Source: Bacillus sp. FJAT-49711 (GTDB lineage: Bacteria > Bacillota > Bacilli > Bacillales > Bacillaceae_C). Taken from it: 64,000 bases of DNA. Position numbers and translations under genes: made by a program. The notes under the pieces were generated by a model. The model ran no database searches. It was not told the origin of the DNA and saw nothing but the letters and a program-made list of their open reading frames with translations. The stretch spans positions 768,830-832,829 of the forward strand of contig NZ_JAGYPL010000001.1 in NCBI RefSeq assembly GCF_018343715.1, read 5' to 3'. Positions within the stretch are counted from its first letter, which is position 1; the number at the start of each line of letters is the position of its first letter. Positions 46,274 to 55,445 of the stretch are shown in pieces.

Positions 46274-47537
46274 TTAGATGAGAAAACCCATTCTCTTAGC
46301 CTCAAAGATAAGTTCATCCCTGAATTTTGGATGGGCTATTTCTATAAGTGAATTTGTTCTTTCATAGATGCTTTTGCCTTTTAATTGGGTAATTCCATAT
46401 TCTGTTACAACGTAGTCAACGTCATTTTTTGAAGTGGTGACGACAGATCCTGGTGCTAGTATTGGCTGGATTCTAGAAATCGTATCATTTTTTGCTGTTG
46501 AATAGAGACAAATGAAGCCTTTGCCGTTTTTCGCAAAGCGGACTCCTGTTCCAAAATCTGCTTGTCCACCAGTAGAGCTATAATATTTTCCGGCAACTGT
46601 CTCAGAAGCACACTGACCATAAAAATCAACTTCGGTTGTGGCATTAATGGCAACCATATTATCTTCTTGGGCGATAATTCTTGGGTTATTGACTTTGTCA
46701 ACAGTTAACATTTCGATACTGTGATTGTTATCCATAAAATCGTATAAATTTCTTGATCCTAAAGCAAAGGTGGCTACCATTTTTTCCTTATACGTCTTCT
46801 TTTCTGCACCTGTGACAACGCCTTGTTGAACTAAATGATAAATCCCATCCGTTAGCATTTCCGTATGGATGCCTAAGTTTCGATGATTACTTAATAATCC
46901 AACAACCGCATTCGGAATCCCGCCAATTCCTACCTGTAAAGTAGAGCCATGATCAATTCTTTCGGCAACATACTCCGCAATTTTTTGGTCAATATCTCTT
47001 ACGGGTATTTCCGGCAGCTCATGGAGAGGCTGATTGTGATGAATGAATGCCTCAACTTGAGAAATATGAATTTTATTTTCTCCAATGCTTCGTGGCACTT
47101 GTTCATTGACTTGAATAACAAAAGGTGCCTTTAGCAGTATAATCAGCCCCTGTCCCTAAGGAGAAATAACCATTTTCATCCATTGGAGATGTTTGACAAA
47201 CAATGACTGGATTTTTTGTTATTTCCTCTAAAAGTTGTGGCATTTGATGAAAGTGATTCGGCATTAAATCACATTTCCCATTTGAAAATGCCTTTCTAGC
47301 AAAACCATTCATAAAGTAAGAGATATACTGGATATTTGGAAACTCCCCTTGAATGTATTGCCGATTTTTCATTTCTAAGATTTGATGAATCCTTAAGGAA
47401 GGGAAAGCGTTGGGATTTTCGTCAATCATGTTCAAAATAAAATCAGGTTCTCCATTTCCTATGGATACGATGACATCATGATATTTAGATAGAATAGATA
47501 ATATTTCATTTTGATTTTTTTCTTTGATGTTTTTCAT
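46274..47537 (-). pseudogene. Acetyl-CoA hydrolase/CoA-transferase gene, frameshifted
   Basis: Two minus-strand frames together make one CoA-transferase of the acetyl-CoA hydrolase/4-hydroxybutyrate CoA-transferase family. The first 144 codons (47537-47103) end in ...SLGTGADYTAKGTF and then stop. The second frame continues APFVIQVNEQVPRS and runs through QVGIGGIPNAV, TEMLTDGI, and GGQADF to a normal end, KRMGFLI. Relative to the usual spacing between DYT and the VIxxVN strand, a few residues are missing, so a small deletion near 47120-47130 rather than a one-base slip is likely. The family glutamate nucleophile would be in the GQCASETVAG segment. The protein is probably not made in full. Confidence 0.8.
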
Positions 47538-47724
47538 AGATGAAATCCTTTCAAGAACTTATTTTCTATTAATTTCTTTATATTCATACAAGCTTTAAGT
47601 ACTATAACGAGAATATATCAACTAATAATACTAGGTAAGGTGTCAATTGAATGAAGAATAGTGTCATTGCAACCGTTGGTGGATTGATAATCGTCAACAG
47701 AAGAAAGTGAAAAAATAGAAATAG
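47538..47724. other. Intergenic region upstream of the broken CoA-transferase
   Basis: Holds the ribosome binding site (GAAAGGA-type, minus strand) of the CoA-transferase remnant. No other feature seen. Confidence 0.4.
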
Positions 47725-47765
47725 GAAAGGATAGCCCTGACCAAAGTCATAGCTATCCTTTTTAA
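47725..47765. terminator. Terminator between divergently oriented ends
   Basis: AAAGGATAG (47725-47733) pairs with CTATCCTTT (47752-47760). The T-tract is better on the plus side, but the position, six bases after the peptidase stop, indicates use by the minus-strand peptidase gene. Confidence 0.6.
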
Positions 47766-47770
47766 AAATA

Positions 47771-49363
47771 TTAACTTTTCGCTTGAGTTTTGCAATAAAC
47801 ATCAACAAAGTGGGCAGGGTTTAATTTTTCGCCGGTTACACGCCTAATTTTTTTATTCCAGTAATAAAGTGCAGCTGGTTTGAAGAATTGATTGATGAGC
47901 ATTTCCCCAGTTTCTTTTGTGAAAAATTCTGGAGAAATCTTCGTTTCAATATGGCGAAGAAGCTGTGCTGCCATTAATTCTCCAAGTAAATAATTTTGGT
48001 AATAAACAGGTGCGAGTGTAAAGTGAATTTTTGCAGCCCAATCAGGATTATTGGTTTCATCAGGAGGAGTGACTAGCTGAACTTCACTGACTGTTTTCCA
48101 CCATAAAGCGTTTAAATCTTGATCGGGATTTTCGTACAGTTCTTTTTCAAAATATACAAAGGTAATGATCCATCTTACTGCAATAAGCATTTGTAACTGC
48201 TGGTACTTATCTAATTCAGGAGCAAGCTCATTTACTGTTTCTTCATCAACTTGTAAGAAGCGCTTTAACCAACGAGAATCTTTGCCCATTTTTCCAAATA
48301 GCATCGCGATTGCTTCGGTTGTTAAAGTATGACTTGGTGTACGTAATCCGAATGGTAGGCTAGAATCTACATATTTAAAATAAGCCGCATGGCCAAACTC
48401 ATGCAGGTTCGTTTCCATCCAATAGGAATCTTCCATTAAGTTACAAAGGACACGAACGTCGCCTCCGCGGTCAATGTCCATGCAAAAGGCTGTTGGGTTT
48501 TTCTTTTCTCTAGGGAACAAATCGCTTTTTGCATATAGGTCATCTATTTCGATTCCCATTGAGGTAAACGTATCTGTCGTGATTTGAACTATATCCTTTC
48601 CTTCGTAAAAAGGATCTAGATTGGTAGAATCAGATGGTGGTGCTTCCTGGAAAAAGGGATCGATATAATGCCATGGGCGTATATCCTCTCGATTAATTCC
48701 AAATCTAGCAGCTAAGCGTTCATCTAGTTCTTTCTTCATTGAACGGTAGGCCTCATCTGATTGAGCAATCAGTTCGTTGAAAATAGCGAATACCTCTTCG
48801 CGGTCAAGTTCTTGAAGAGCAAAGCCCATTTGATGATGGTTATCAAATCCTAGTAGTTTTGCAGCTGCGTTGCGCTTCTTAACAAGCTCAAGCAGGTCTT
48901 TTTCTACGACTTTACCAACCTCTTTACTTGCAAACCATACCTTTTTACGTAATTCTTGATCATCACTATTAACCAATATATCTCGAATATCATTGGCAGA
49001 ATACTTCTTGCCATCCACTTCAGGTGAGTATGTATTAAACAATAAGTTCAGTTCAGAAGACCGTTTAGATAGATCAGAAATCACTTCTTCAGGTAATTGA
49101 TTACCTTCCATTTCGTTTAATAGAAGTTGAAGCTGACGTTTTTCGATCTCAGTTAAGTTTTCCTTTACTAAAAATTGTTTGGTTTTCTCATATGTATCTT
49201 TTGAAGAGAATAAAAGATTGTACCTCGTTTCAGCTTCACTTAATTTAGCAGCCCACTCAGGGTCTCCAGTTGTTTGTGCCATCCAGCTTGATTGAGTTAC
49301 ATCTTTATATAATACTTGCATTTGGTTATTGATATCTTTTAAAAATGTTTGTAGTGTTTCCAT
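47771..49363 (-). CDS. Zinc metallopeptidase of the M2/M3 type
   Basis: A 530-residue helical, soluble metallopeptidase. The zinc motif H321-E-F-G-H325 lies in ETNLHEFGHAAYF, followed by the third ligand region downstream (TEAIAMLFGKM). The N-terminal helices and the MGFALQELDREEVF and YIDPFFQE segments match the Bacillus proteins usually annotated as M2 or M3-family peptidases. Such enzymes act on short peptides in the cytoplasm. The frame opens at a TTG (49372) that is too close to AAAGG; the ATG at 49363 is preferred. It is a single-gene unit with a terminator. M2 versus M3 cannot be settled by eye. Confidence 0.82.
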   Translation of the reverse strand: METLQTFLKDINNQMQVLYKDVTQSSWMAQTTGDPEWAAKLSEAETRYNLLFSSKDTYEKTKQFLVKENLTEIEKRQLQLLLNEMEGNQLPEEVISDLSKRSSELNLLFNTYSPEVDGKKYSANDIRDILVNSDDQELRKKVWFASKEVGKVVEKDLLELVKKRNAAAKLLGFDNHHQMGFALQELDREEVFAIFNELIAQSDEAYRSMKKELDERLAARFGINREDIRPWHYIDPFFQEAPPSDSTNLDPFYEGKDIVQITTDTFTSMGIEIDDLYAKSDLFPREKKNPTAFCMDIDRGGDVRVLCNLMEDSYWMETNLHEFGHAAYFKYVDSSLPFGLRTPSHTLTTEAIAMLFGKMGKDSRWLKRFLQVDEETVNELAPELDKYQQLQMLIAVRWIITFVYFEKELYENPDQDLNALWWKTVSEVQLVTPPDETNNPDWAAKIHFTLAPVYYQNYLLGELMAAQLLRHIETKISPEFFTKETGEMLINQFFKPAALYYWNKKIRRVTGEKLNPAHFVDVYCKTQAKS

Positions 49364-49372
49364 CTGTATCAA

Positions 49373-49707
49373 TACCTTTCTATATTTATGTGTCGCAATA
49401 GTTACATTATTTCGTGTGATTTAATCCTTTGTCAAGGCACAAAATTACTTTTGAAGGGGTTATCCAATTATATAAACCTAGCTATCTTTAATTGGTATTA
49501 TTACTAGGTGGCACAACATCTTATCAAATAAATAACTCTGTTGCTAAAATTCTACTAATTCCTGCACTAAATTTCACCTATAATAAGTAAGCGAAATGGA
49601 TATTTATGTTAAAGTGTGAAAAGGGTTGCATAATAGTTTCCTATACTAACGGCTAGGGTAGCACACTGAAGTGTAAATACTTTGAACTTTTTGTTTAAGG
49701 TTGGTTA
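49373..49707. other. AT-rich intergenic region
   Basis: About 335 bases between divergent genes. No ORF, repeat or strong hairpin recognised; promoters for both neighbours must lie here. Confidence 0.4.
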
Positions 49708-49718
49708 GGGGGGGAGTA

Positions 49719-50129
49719 ATGAATATTAGAAAATTTATAATGATAGTTGTTGGTATATTAATAATTTCTGGTTGTGGTCAAAAAAGTCTTAATGAACGAC
49801 ACCAACAATACTTAACAAATAAAGGGTGGAAAATAAAAGGAATTATCGAAGTAGAAACCTTTATACTAGAAGAAACTCCAGATGAACTTCTAAGTGGTTT
49901 TGAAGCAAACAGTATTACAATTTTCAATGAATATCTAGGTAAGGAAGTTACGCAATATATATACGAATTAAAGGAAAAAGATATTGAAGGAAAACGTTTG
50001 AATGCAATCATATATGAAGAAAAAGAAAAGATCATTGGTGGTCACGGCTTGCTTCCTAGTTGGACACTAGGTTTATTTAATTTAGATGACAAACAAAGGC
50101 TAATAAATGAAGGAAAGATTAAACAGTAA
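49719..50129 (+). CDS. Small lipoprotein, possibly DUF4830-like
   Basis: A 136-residue lipoprotein with signal peptide and lipobox IISGC (Cys19). The mature part begins QKSLNERHQQYLTNKGWKI and has an alternating strand/helix pattern with a conserved-looking YLTNKGW. DUF4830 proteins of Bacillus share a YGW-type start, but the match is only by eye. A TTG at 49701 opens the frame, but GGGGGGAG at 49709-49716 fits the ATG at 49719. Function unknown; it is a single-gene unit followed by a large palindrome that can act as a terminator. Confidence 0.65.
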   Translation: MNIRKFIMIVVGILIISGCGQKSLNERHQQYLTNKGWKIKGIIEVETFILEETPDELLSGFEANSITIFNEYLGKEVTQYIYELKEKDIEGKRLNAIIYEEKEKIIGGHGLLPSWTLGLFNLDDKQRLINEGKIKQ

Positions 50130-50180
50130 AATAATTCATTAAGTTAAATTTACAATGTTCCTATTCAAATATTATATTCT

Positions 50181-50229
50181 GGTGCCTGCCCCCGGTACGA
50201 TATCGTACTGCGGGTCAGGCACCTTTTTC
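50181..50229. repeat. Palindromic REP-like repeat, also usable as terminator
   Basis: GGTGCCTGCCCCCGGTACGA pairs with the mirrored TCGTACTGCGGGTCAGGCACC around a central ATATCGT region, spanning 50181-50224, then five T. This GGTGCCTGAC-type palindrome is, from memory, a dispersed repeat in Bacillaceae genomes. It lies 50 bases after the lipoprotein stop and can end its transcript. Confidence 0.7.
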
Positions 50230-50469
50230 CTATCGATTCATTTTTAGGGTGTTTTTGTTTTGTAATAAATAGTTTGAAAGGTAGGATTTAATTCGTTTTA
50301 TAAAAATATAACAAAAGATATAACCTTATGTTTTTTTCTGTGGGTTTAAATAAATTGTCCAAACTTATCCATGTGTATATTTTGTTTTGACCCACGGCTT
50401 TCAGGGAAGTCATATATTATGACTTTTGATTTGAGCAAGCTAGGATTTTTATGAAAGGGGTAACATTGA
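50230..50469. other. Region upstream of the trehalose operon
   Basis: About 240 AT-rich bases that should hold the treP promoter. GAAAGGGG at 50453-50460 is the ribosome binding site. A GGTAGGATTT block near 50281-50289 recurs at 54427 and, in part, at 54691. No convincing TreR or CcpA operator was found by eye. Confidence 0.35.
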
Positions 50470-52434
50470 ATGGCAACTATTGAAGAAGCCGATCGGATTT
50501 TAATATATGCTCCTATAAGTGGGAATGTCGTGGCTTTAGAAGATGTTCCAGACCCGACATTTGCTGAAAAAATGATGGGAGATGGCATTGCGATTGAACC
50601 TAAGGATGGGAAGGTGGTCGCTCCATTTGATGGTAAGGTTATTCAAATTTTTCCAACAAAGCACGCCATTGGGCTTATTAGCCATTTCGGACTTGAATTA
50701 TTGATTCATATTGGTCTAGAGACCGTTTCTCTAAATGGAGAAGGTTTTGAAGCACATGTTAAGCAAGGAGATAATGTAAAAGACGGAGACCCATTGGTCA
50801 CTTTTGACTTGGATTTTATTAAGGAAAATGCGAAAAGTCATGTCACTCCGATTATTGTTACGAACGGAGACCAGTTCGAAGAATTACATAAAACACATGA
50901 GAAAGATGTTATTGCATTAGACTCGGTTCTTTTGGGAACAGCACCCAAGGGAGGGGGCGAGTCTAAAGATAATGAACAAATCACTTCCTCAACAAATGAG
51001 ATTCAGTATGGTAAAGAGGCTAAGGAAATTGTAGCTGCAGTCGGCGGTGTGGTGAATATAAATGCAGCCACTCATTGTGTGACCCGTTTGCGTTTTGCGC
51101 TAAAGGATGAAGACAAGGTTAACAAAGCGGACCTAGATAAAATGGGAATCGTAAAAGGTACGTTTTCAGCAAATGGCCAATATCAAATAGTGATTGGTCA
51201 AGGTACTGTTGATAAGGTTTATAAAGCAATGGTTCACGAGACAGGTATCGCGGAAGCATCGAAGGAGGATGTTAAAGCAGCAGGTGGAGAAAAACTAAAT
51301 CCACTGCAAAAAGCAATTAAAGTATTGGCGGATATTTTTATTCCGATTTTACCGGCCATTGTAACTGCTGGTTTACTAATGGGTATTAATAATATATTAG
51401 CGAATCCGGGAATCTTTGGGAAAGGTGCACCTGCACTTATCGAGACATACCCACAATGGGCTGGTATTGCGGATATGATTAATATCATTGCGAATACAGC
51501 CTTCACATTCTTACCTTCATTAATTGGCTGGTCAGCCGTTAAGAGGTTTGGGGGCCATGAATTACTTGGTGTTGTCCTTGGCTTAATTCTTGTCCATCCA
51601 GACTTAATGAATGCATGGGGATATGGCTCAGCAGTTGCGGAAGGTAAAATCCCTACTTGGAATATCTTTGGGTTGGAAATAAATAAGGTTGGGTATCAAG
51701 GACAAGTACTTCCAGTACTATTTGCTTCATGGGTACTAGCTAAAATAGAGATTTTCCTAAGGAAACGTGTCATTGATTCACTTCAATTATTAGTGGTTGC
51801 ACCAGTTGCGTTATTGGTAACGGGCTTTTTGGCATTTGTTTTAATCGGTCCTGTTACATTTAAAATCGGAAATTGGATTACAGAAGGATTGGTATACGTC
51901 TTTGATGTCGTGCCAGTCATCGGAGGACTAGTATATGGTGCAGTATATGCTCCACTAGTCATAACCGGAATGCATCATACGTTTTTGGCGGTAGATCTGC
52001 AACTGATCGGTAGTACGGGGACGACATTCTTGTGGCCCATTGTTGCTTTATCTAACATTGCCCAAGGTGCAGCTGTATTTGCCATGATGCTTGTTGCAAG
52101 AGATGAAAAGTTAAAAGGGCTGGCAGGAACATCAGGTATTTCTGCCTGGCTCGGAATTACGGAGCCTGCAATGTTTGGTGTAAACTTGCGGTATCGATAT
52201 CCTTTTTTTGCAGCAATCACTGGTACAGCGATTGCTGCAGCATATATCACATTCCAAGGAGTAAAAGCAACTTCAATCGGTGTTGGAGGCATTCCTGCGA
52301 TATTATCGATTGTGGCGTCTAATTGGGTATCGTTTTTAATTGGCATGCTTATCGTCATTGTCTTTCCGTTTATCGTTACGTATTTTATTGCTAAGCGGAG
52401 ATTATCATTGCCTGGGAGTGAAAATAATGAGTGA
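50470..52434 (+). CDS. treP: Trehalose-specific PTS transporter, IIA-IIB-IIC fusion
   Basis: A 654-residue PTS permease. Residues 1-150 form a glucose-type EIIA, with the phospho-His at His80 (LLIHIGLETV). Residues 175-250 form EIIB, with Cys203 in NAATHCVTRLRF. From residue 280 there are about ten membrane helices of EIIC, with GWSAVKRFGGHELLG and GITEPAMFGVNLRY. It imports and phosphorylates trehalose to trehalose-6-phosphate. In B. subtilis TreP is IIBC only and borrows IIA from elsewhere; here IIA is fused at the N-terminus. It overlaps treA by eight bases. Sugar specificity is inferred from the treA partner. Confidence 0.9.
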   Translation: MATIEEADRILIYAPISGNVVALEDVPDPTFAEKMMGDGIAIEPKDGKVVAPFDGKVIQIFPTKHAIGLISHFGLELLIHIGLETVSLNGEGFEAHVKQGDNVKDGDPLVTFDLDFIKENAKSHVTPIIVTNGDQFEELHKTHEKDVIALDSVLLGTAPKGGGESKDNEQITSSTNEIQYGKEAKEIVAAVGGVVNINAATHCVTRLRFALKDEDKVNKADLDKMGIVKGTFSANGQYQIVIGQGTVDKVYKAMVHETGIAEASKEDVKAAGGEKLNPLQKAIKVLADIFIPILPAIVTAGLLMGINNILANPGIFGKGAPALIETYPQWAGIADMINIIANTAFTFLPSLIGWSAVKRFGGHELLGVVLGLILVHPDLMNAWGYGSAVAEGKIPTWNIFGLEINKVGYQGQVLPVLFASWVLAKIEIFLRKRVIDSLQLLVVAPVALLVTGFLAFVLIGPVTFKIGNWITEGLVYVFDVVPVIGGLVYGAVYAPLVITGMHHTFLAVDLQLIGSTGTTFLWPIVALSNIAQGAAVFAMMLVARDEKLKGLAGTSGISAWLGITEPAMFGVNLRYRYPFFAAITGTAIAAAYITFQGVKATSIGVGGIPAILSIVASNWVSFLIGMLIVIVFPFIVTYFIAKRRLSLPGSENNE

Positions 52435-54094
52435 AGCTTGGTGGAAAAAGGCAACGGTGTATCAAATTTATCCAAAAAGTTTTAATGACACAACCGGTAA
52501 TGGTATTGGTGATATACAGGGAATTATCCAAAAGCTAGATTATCTCAAAAAACTAGGCGTGGACGTAATTTGGTTAACACCTATTTATAGATCACCGCAA
52601 AAAGATAATGGGTATGATATTAGCGATTATTACGACATTGAACCAATGTATGGGACAATGGCTGATTTCGAGCAATTATTGGATGAAACACATAAACGCG
52701 GTTTGAAGCTAATTATGGACCTAGTCATTAATCATACATCGACGGAACATGAATGGTTTAAACAAGCAGCCTCATCTAAAACAAATAAGTATCGTGATTT
52801 TTATATATGGAAGGATGCTGTTGAAGGAAAGGAGCCTACAAACTGGGAATCAAAATTTGGTGGTCCAGCTTGGCAATATGATGAGAAAACGGGTCAATAT
52901 TATTTGCATTTATTTGATGTAACACAGGCAGATCTTAACTGGGAAAACAACGAGGTTAGAGAGAAATTGGTTGAGATGATTCGCTTCTGGGCAGAAAAAG
53001 GAATTGATGGGTTTCGCCTTGATGTAATCAATTTAATATCAAAGGATCAGCATTTCCCAAATGATCATACCGGTGATGGCAGAAGGTTCTATACCGATGG
53101 TCCACGAGTCCATGAATATTTACGTGAAATCAATCATGCCGTTTTTGCGCCTTATAAAATGATGACAGTTGGTGAAATGTCTTCGACGACAATAGAAAAT
53201 TGCATCCTTTATACAAAACCGGAACGAAAAGAATTGGATATGACCTTTCAATTTCATTATCTAAAGGTAGATTATCCGAATGGGGATAAATGGACAAAGG
53301 CACCATTTGATTTTATTGAATTAAAAAAAATCCTCTCCGATTGGCAGGTTGGAATGCATAGAGGCGCGGGATGGAATGCACTGTTTTGGTGCAATCATGA
53401 TCAGCCACGTGCTGTATCTCGATTTGGCGATGATCAAACATATCATAAGGAATCGGCAAAAATGCTTGCAACCACAATCCATATGATGCAGGGAACCCCA
53501 TATATTTACCAAGGTGAAGAAATCGGGATGACAAACCCTAACTTTACCTCGATTACTCAATACCGTGATGTGGAATCTTTGAATACATATGAGATTCTAA
53601 ATCAAAAGGGAAAATCGGAGCAAGATATACTAGATATACTGCGGCAAAAATCACGTGATAATGCCAGAACACCTATGCAGTGGTCGAGTGAAGAAAATGC
53701 TGGATTTACAACAGGTGTACCGTGGATTGAACCAGCCCGAAATTACAATGAAGTTAACGCTAAAAAAGCAATGAATGACCCCAATTCGATCTTCAGTCAT
53801 TATCAAAAGCTAATTGAGTTACGTAAAACGTATGACATCATAACGTATGGGGACTATCATCTGCTTTTAGAAAATGACCCTCAAATCTTTGTCTATACAA
53901 GAGAGTGGAAAAATGAAAAATTAATTGTCGTAAATAATTTTTATGGTAAAGAAGTTTCGATCGAACTTCCTGTAGAAGGCGTAGAAAACCCGCAAATCCT
54001 ACTATCAAATTACGCTAATTCACACAAAAGACTGCACAAAATAACGTTGAGACCTTATGAGTCAATCGTGTATTGGGACAAGGGGGAGGTTTAA
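52427..54094 (+). CDS. treA: Alpha,alpha-phosphotrehalase (GH13)
   Basis: A 555-residue GH13 enzyme very close to Bacillus TreA by eye: WWKKATVYQIYPKSF at the start, MDLVINHTSTEHEWF, and the catalytic GIDGFRLDVINLISKDQ (nucleophile Asp), TVGEMSSTT (acid/base Glu) and WCNHDQPR regions. It splits trehalose-6-phosphate into glucose and glucose-6-phosphate. The frame is open from 52340, but GGGAGTG at 52414-52420 and similarity to TreA favour the ATG at 52427. It overlaps the end of treP. In B. subtilis treR follows; here a terminator follows instead and treR is not in the window. Confidence 0.95.
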   Translation: MSEAWWKKATVYQIYPKSFNDTTGNGIGDIQGIIQKLDYLKKLGVDVIWLTPIYRSPQKDNGYDISDYYDIEPMYGTMADFEQLLDETHKRGLKLIMDLVINHTSTEHEWFKQAASSKTNKYRDFYIWKDAVEGKEPTNWESKFGGPAWQYDEKTGQYYLHLFDVTQADLNWENNEVREKLVEMIRFWAEKGIDGFRLDVINLISKDQHFPNDHTGDGRRFYTDGPRVHEYLREINHAVFAPYKMMTVGEMSSTTIENCILYTKPERKELDMTFQFHYLKVDYPNGDKWTKAPFDFIELKKILSDWQVGMHRGAGWNALFWCNHDQPRAVSRFGDDQTYHKESAKMLATTIHMMQGTPYIYQGEEIGMTNPNFTSITQYRDVESLNTYEILNQKGKSEQDILDILRQKSRDNARTPMQWSSEENAGFTTGVPWIEPARNYNEVNAKKAMNDPNSIFSHYQKLIELRKTYDIITYGDYHLLLENDPQIFVYTREWKNEKLIVVNNFYGKEVSIELPVEGVENPQILLSNYANSHKRLHKITLRPYESIVYWDKGEV

Positions 54095-54118
54095 TAAAGG
54101 ATATTAGCAGAAAATAAA

Positions 54119-54165
54119 AGGTCGGCCAATATCAAACGGCTCAAAGGTGTTGGCCGATTTTATTT
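54119..54165 (+). terminator. Terminator of the trehalose operon
   Basis: TCGGCCAA (54122-54129) pairs with TTGGCCGA (54150-54157), followed by TTTTATTT. It closes treP-treA. Confidence 0.8.
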
Positions 54166-54350
54166 CAGACCATGATAGCGAATTTGTCCGACAGATAAAG
54201 GATACGGGTAATCATCATTTTAAGTTATTTAATGTTTTGGAATTTATGTAAATGAGAATTACGGACCCTGTCTTTTATGGTCCATCCCGAAATCGATGGA
54301 ACACGGATTTTATTTTTGAATTCTGGTGCCGATCCCCAATGTGATTTTTT

Positions 54351-54388
54351 ACGATATGACACTTATAAATGTTGATATATCAATGTTT
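54351..54388. repeat. Direct repeat copy 1 (38 bp)
   Basis: A 38-base unit starting ACGATATGACACT and ending in AAATGTTGATATATCAATGT plus TT. A second copy lies 281 bases on with five differences. The core TTGATATATCAA is palindromic. No gene lies between the copies. Confidence 0.6.
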
Positions 54389-54631
54389 GTAGGTGTTTTT
54401 TTATGTTGGAAAAAGAATGGAAGAGGTAGGATTTGTATTTGTTTTGATGTTTCATGAATTGCCTGTGTAAAATGGTATGGATTTGTTTATTTGAGGGTAG
54501 ACAAATGGTTCTTCACCTGCATTTTTTTAATGTTAAAACATCAACTAGGAGTGGGAAAAATAAATTATATCCCATTGTAATATCGACCCCGTCCACCAGT
54601 ATCTTTAGGTAAAAACGAGTTTATTTATGAA
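54389..54631. other. Non-coding sequence between the direct repeats
   Basis: No gene recognised. It includes GGTAGGATTT at 54427 and a GACCCCGTCCACCAG block near 54585 that looks like a decayed arm of the GGTGCCTGAC-type palindrome. Confidence 0.35.
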
Positions 54632-54669
54632 ACGATAAAACACTCGCAAATGTTGATATATCAATGTTT
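54632..54669. repeat. Direct repeat copy 2 (38 bp)
   Basis: A 38-base unit starting ACGATAAAACACT; its last 22 bases are identical to copy 1. Both copies are followed by a T-rich stretch and a TAGGATTT block, so the duplication extends in degenerate form beyond the 38 bases. Confidence 0.6.
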
Positions 54670-54838
54670 ATGGTTTTTTTGTTTTGAGATAGGATTTGAA
54701 ATCATTTTACACTAAATTTACACAATAAATTCTCCTTAAACTGATTACTTACTAGTGGTTTGTATATTTTATTAACTTAAATATGATAAATATGGAAATG
54801 TTTTATTGCACTATATAGTTTAACCTGTTGGGGTTACT

Positions 54839-54872
54839 AAAACTGGTCTTTCTAATTGACCGGTTTTTTGCA
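54839..54872 (+). terminator. Orphan terminator-like hairpin
   Basis: AACTGGTC (54841-54848) pairs with GACCGGTT (54858-54865), followed by six T. No gene ends nearby on the plus strand, so it either marks a small RNA or is a remnant. Confidence 0.6.
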
Positions 54873-54986
54873 TTAATTTAAAGCTTTAAAAAACTTTTAT
54901 TTACAATCTCTTAATTTGGAATTTCTTAATTTCCTTGTATAATTCTGTTAAAATATGCGAAATATGATTACTAAAAGGTTGTTGCA

Positions 54987-55272
54987 TTAAAAAATCCACC
55001 GAATAGGTGGGGAATAGATTTCAACACCATAAGGTAAAGCGTCCTTTATGTAGTCATCTGTATAGCCTTTATCTCTCAGGTAATCTACTAAAGAACTGAT
55101 TAGAACTAAGTAGGGATAACCTGAATATCTCCTATCCTCATAAGGCTTAGAAATGGCAGTTAGTTGTTGCAGTTGTATCCTTGCCTTAACCCCCTCTACT
55201 GTGAAAACAATTCTAAACTTCTCAATAAGCTTGATTGAGGGTAAGAGTGTGAGATGAATTTTTTATTAACAC
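54987..55272 (-). pseudogene. Small gene after the excisionase, frameshifted in a poly-A run
   Basis: On the minus strand a GTG at 55272, with AAGGTGG upstream, opens a frame that stops after 16 codons. Removing one A from the six-A run near 55260 joins it to an open frame of about 90 codons that reads IHLTLLPSIKLIEKFRIVF, later YEDRRYSGYPYLVLI and RDKGYTDDYIKDALPYGVE and ends at 54987. The composition is protein-like. No family is recognised. It directly follows the excisionase-like gene, as do small accessory genes in integrative elements. The one-base excess may be a true mutation or a sequencing slip. Confidence 0.5.
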
Positions 55273-55289
55273 TTGACTTCACCACCTTT

Positions 55290-55445
55290 TTAAAAACTCT
55301 CTAATCCTTCTTGAATAACCCTGATTGAGCCACCGATTTTAACAGTTAGAATTTCTCCGCTCTTAGCAAGTGCATAGACTTTGCATTTTGATAGTTTGAG
55401 TAGTTCAGCTACATCGGTAACAGTAAGTATTTTCATTTGTTCCAT
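55290..55445 (-). CDS. Excisionase-like helix-turn-helix protein (51 aa)
   Basis: A 51-codon gene not reported by size-limited ORF calling. The peptide MEQMKILTVTDVAELLKLSK continues CKVYALAKSGEILTVKIGGS and IRVIQEGLESF, the classic small MerR/Xis-type winged helix of the excisionase family (HTH_17): TVxDVAELLKxSxxxVYxLxxxGxI...KxGxSxRV. Such proteins direct excision of phages and integrative elements or act as small regulators. The ATG at 55436 is an alternative start. No integrase gene is in the window, so it looks like a remnant of a mobile element next to the defence island. Confidence 0.7.
   Translation of the reverse strand: MEQMKILTVTDVAELLKLSKCKVYALAKSGEILTVKIGGSIRVIQEGLESF

Noticed and set aside
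46058..46351. 97-codon plus-strand frame
   Set aside because: It crosses the inverted-repeat element and the end of the CoA-transferase remnant. Only a short part reads protein-like (VPALGAPSLAFALTLLDEK), which is too little to assign.
50230..50469. TreR operator or CcpA cre site upstream of treP
   Set aside because: No stretch matched either pattern well enough by eye.
54351..54669. CRISPR array
   Set aside because: Only two repeat copies 281 bases apart, no regular spacers and no cas genes.
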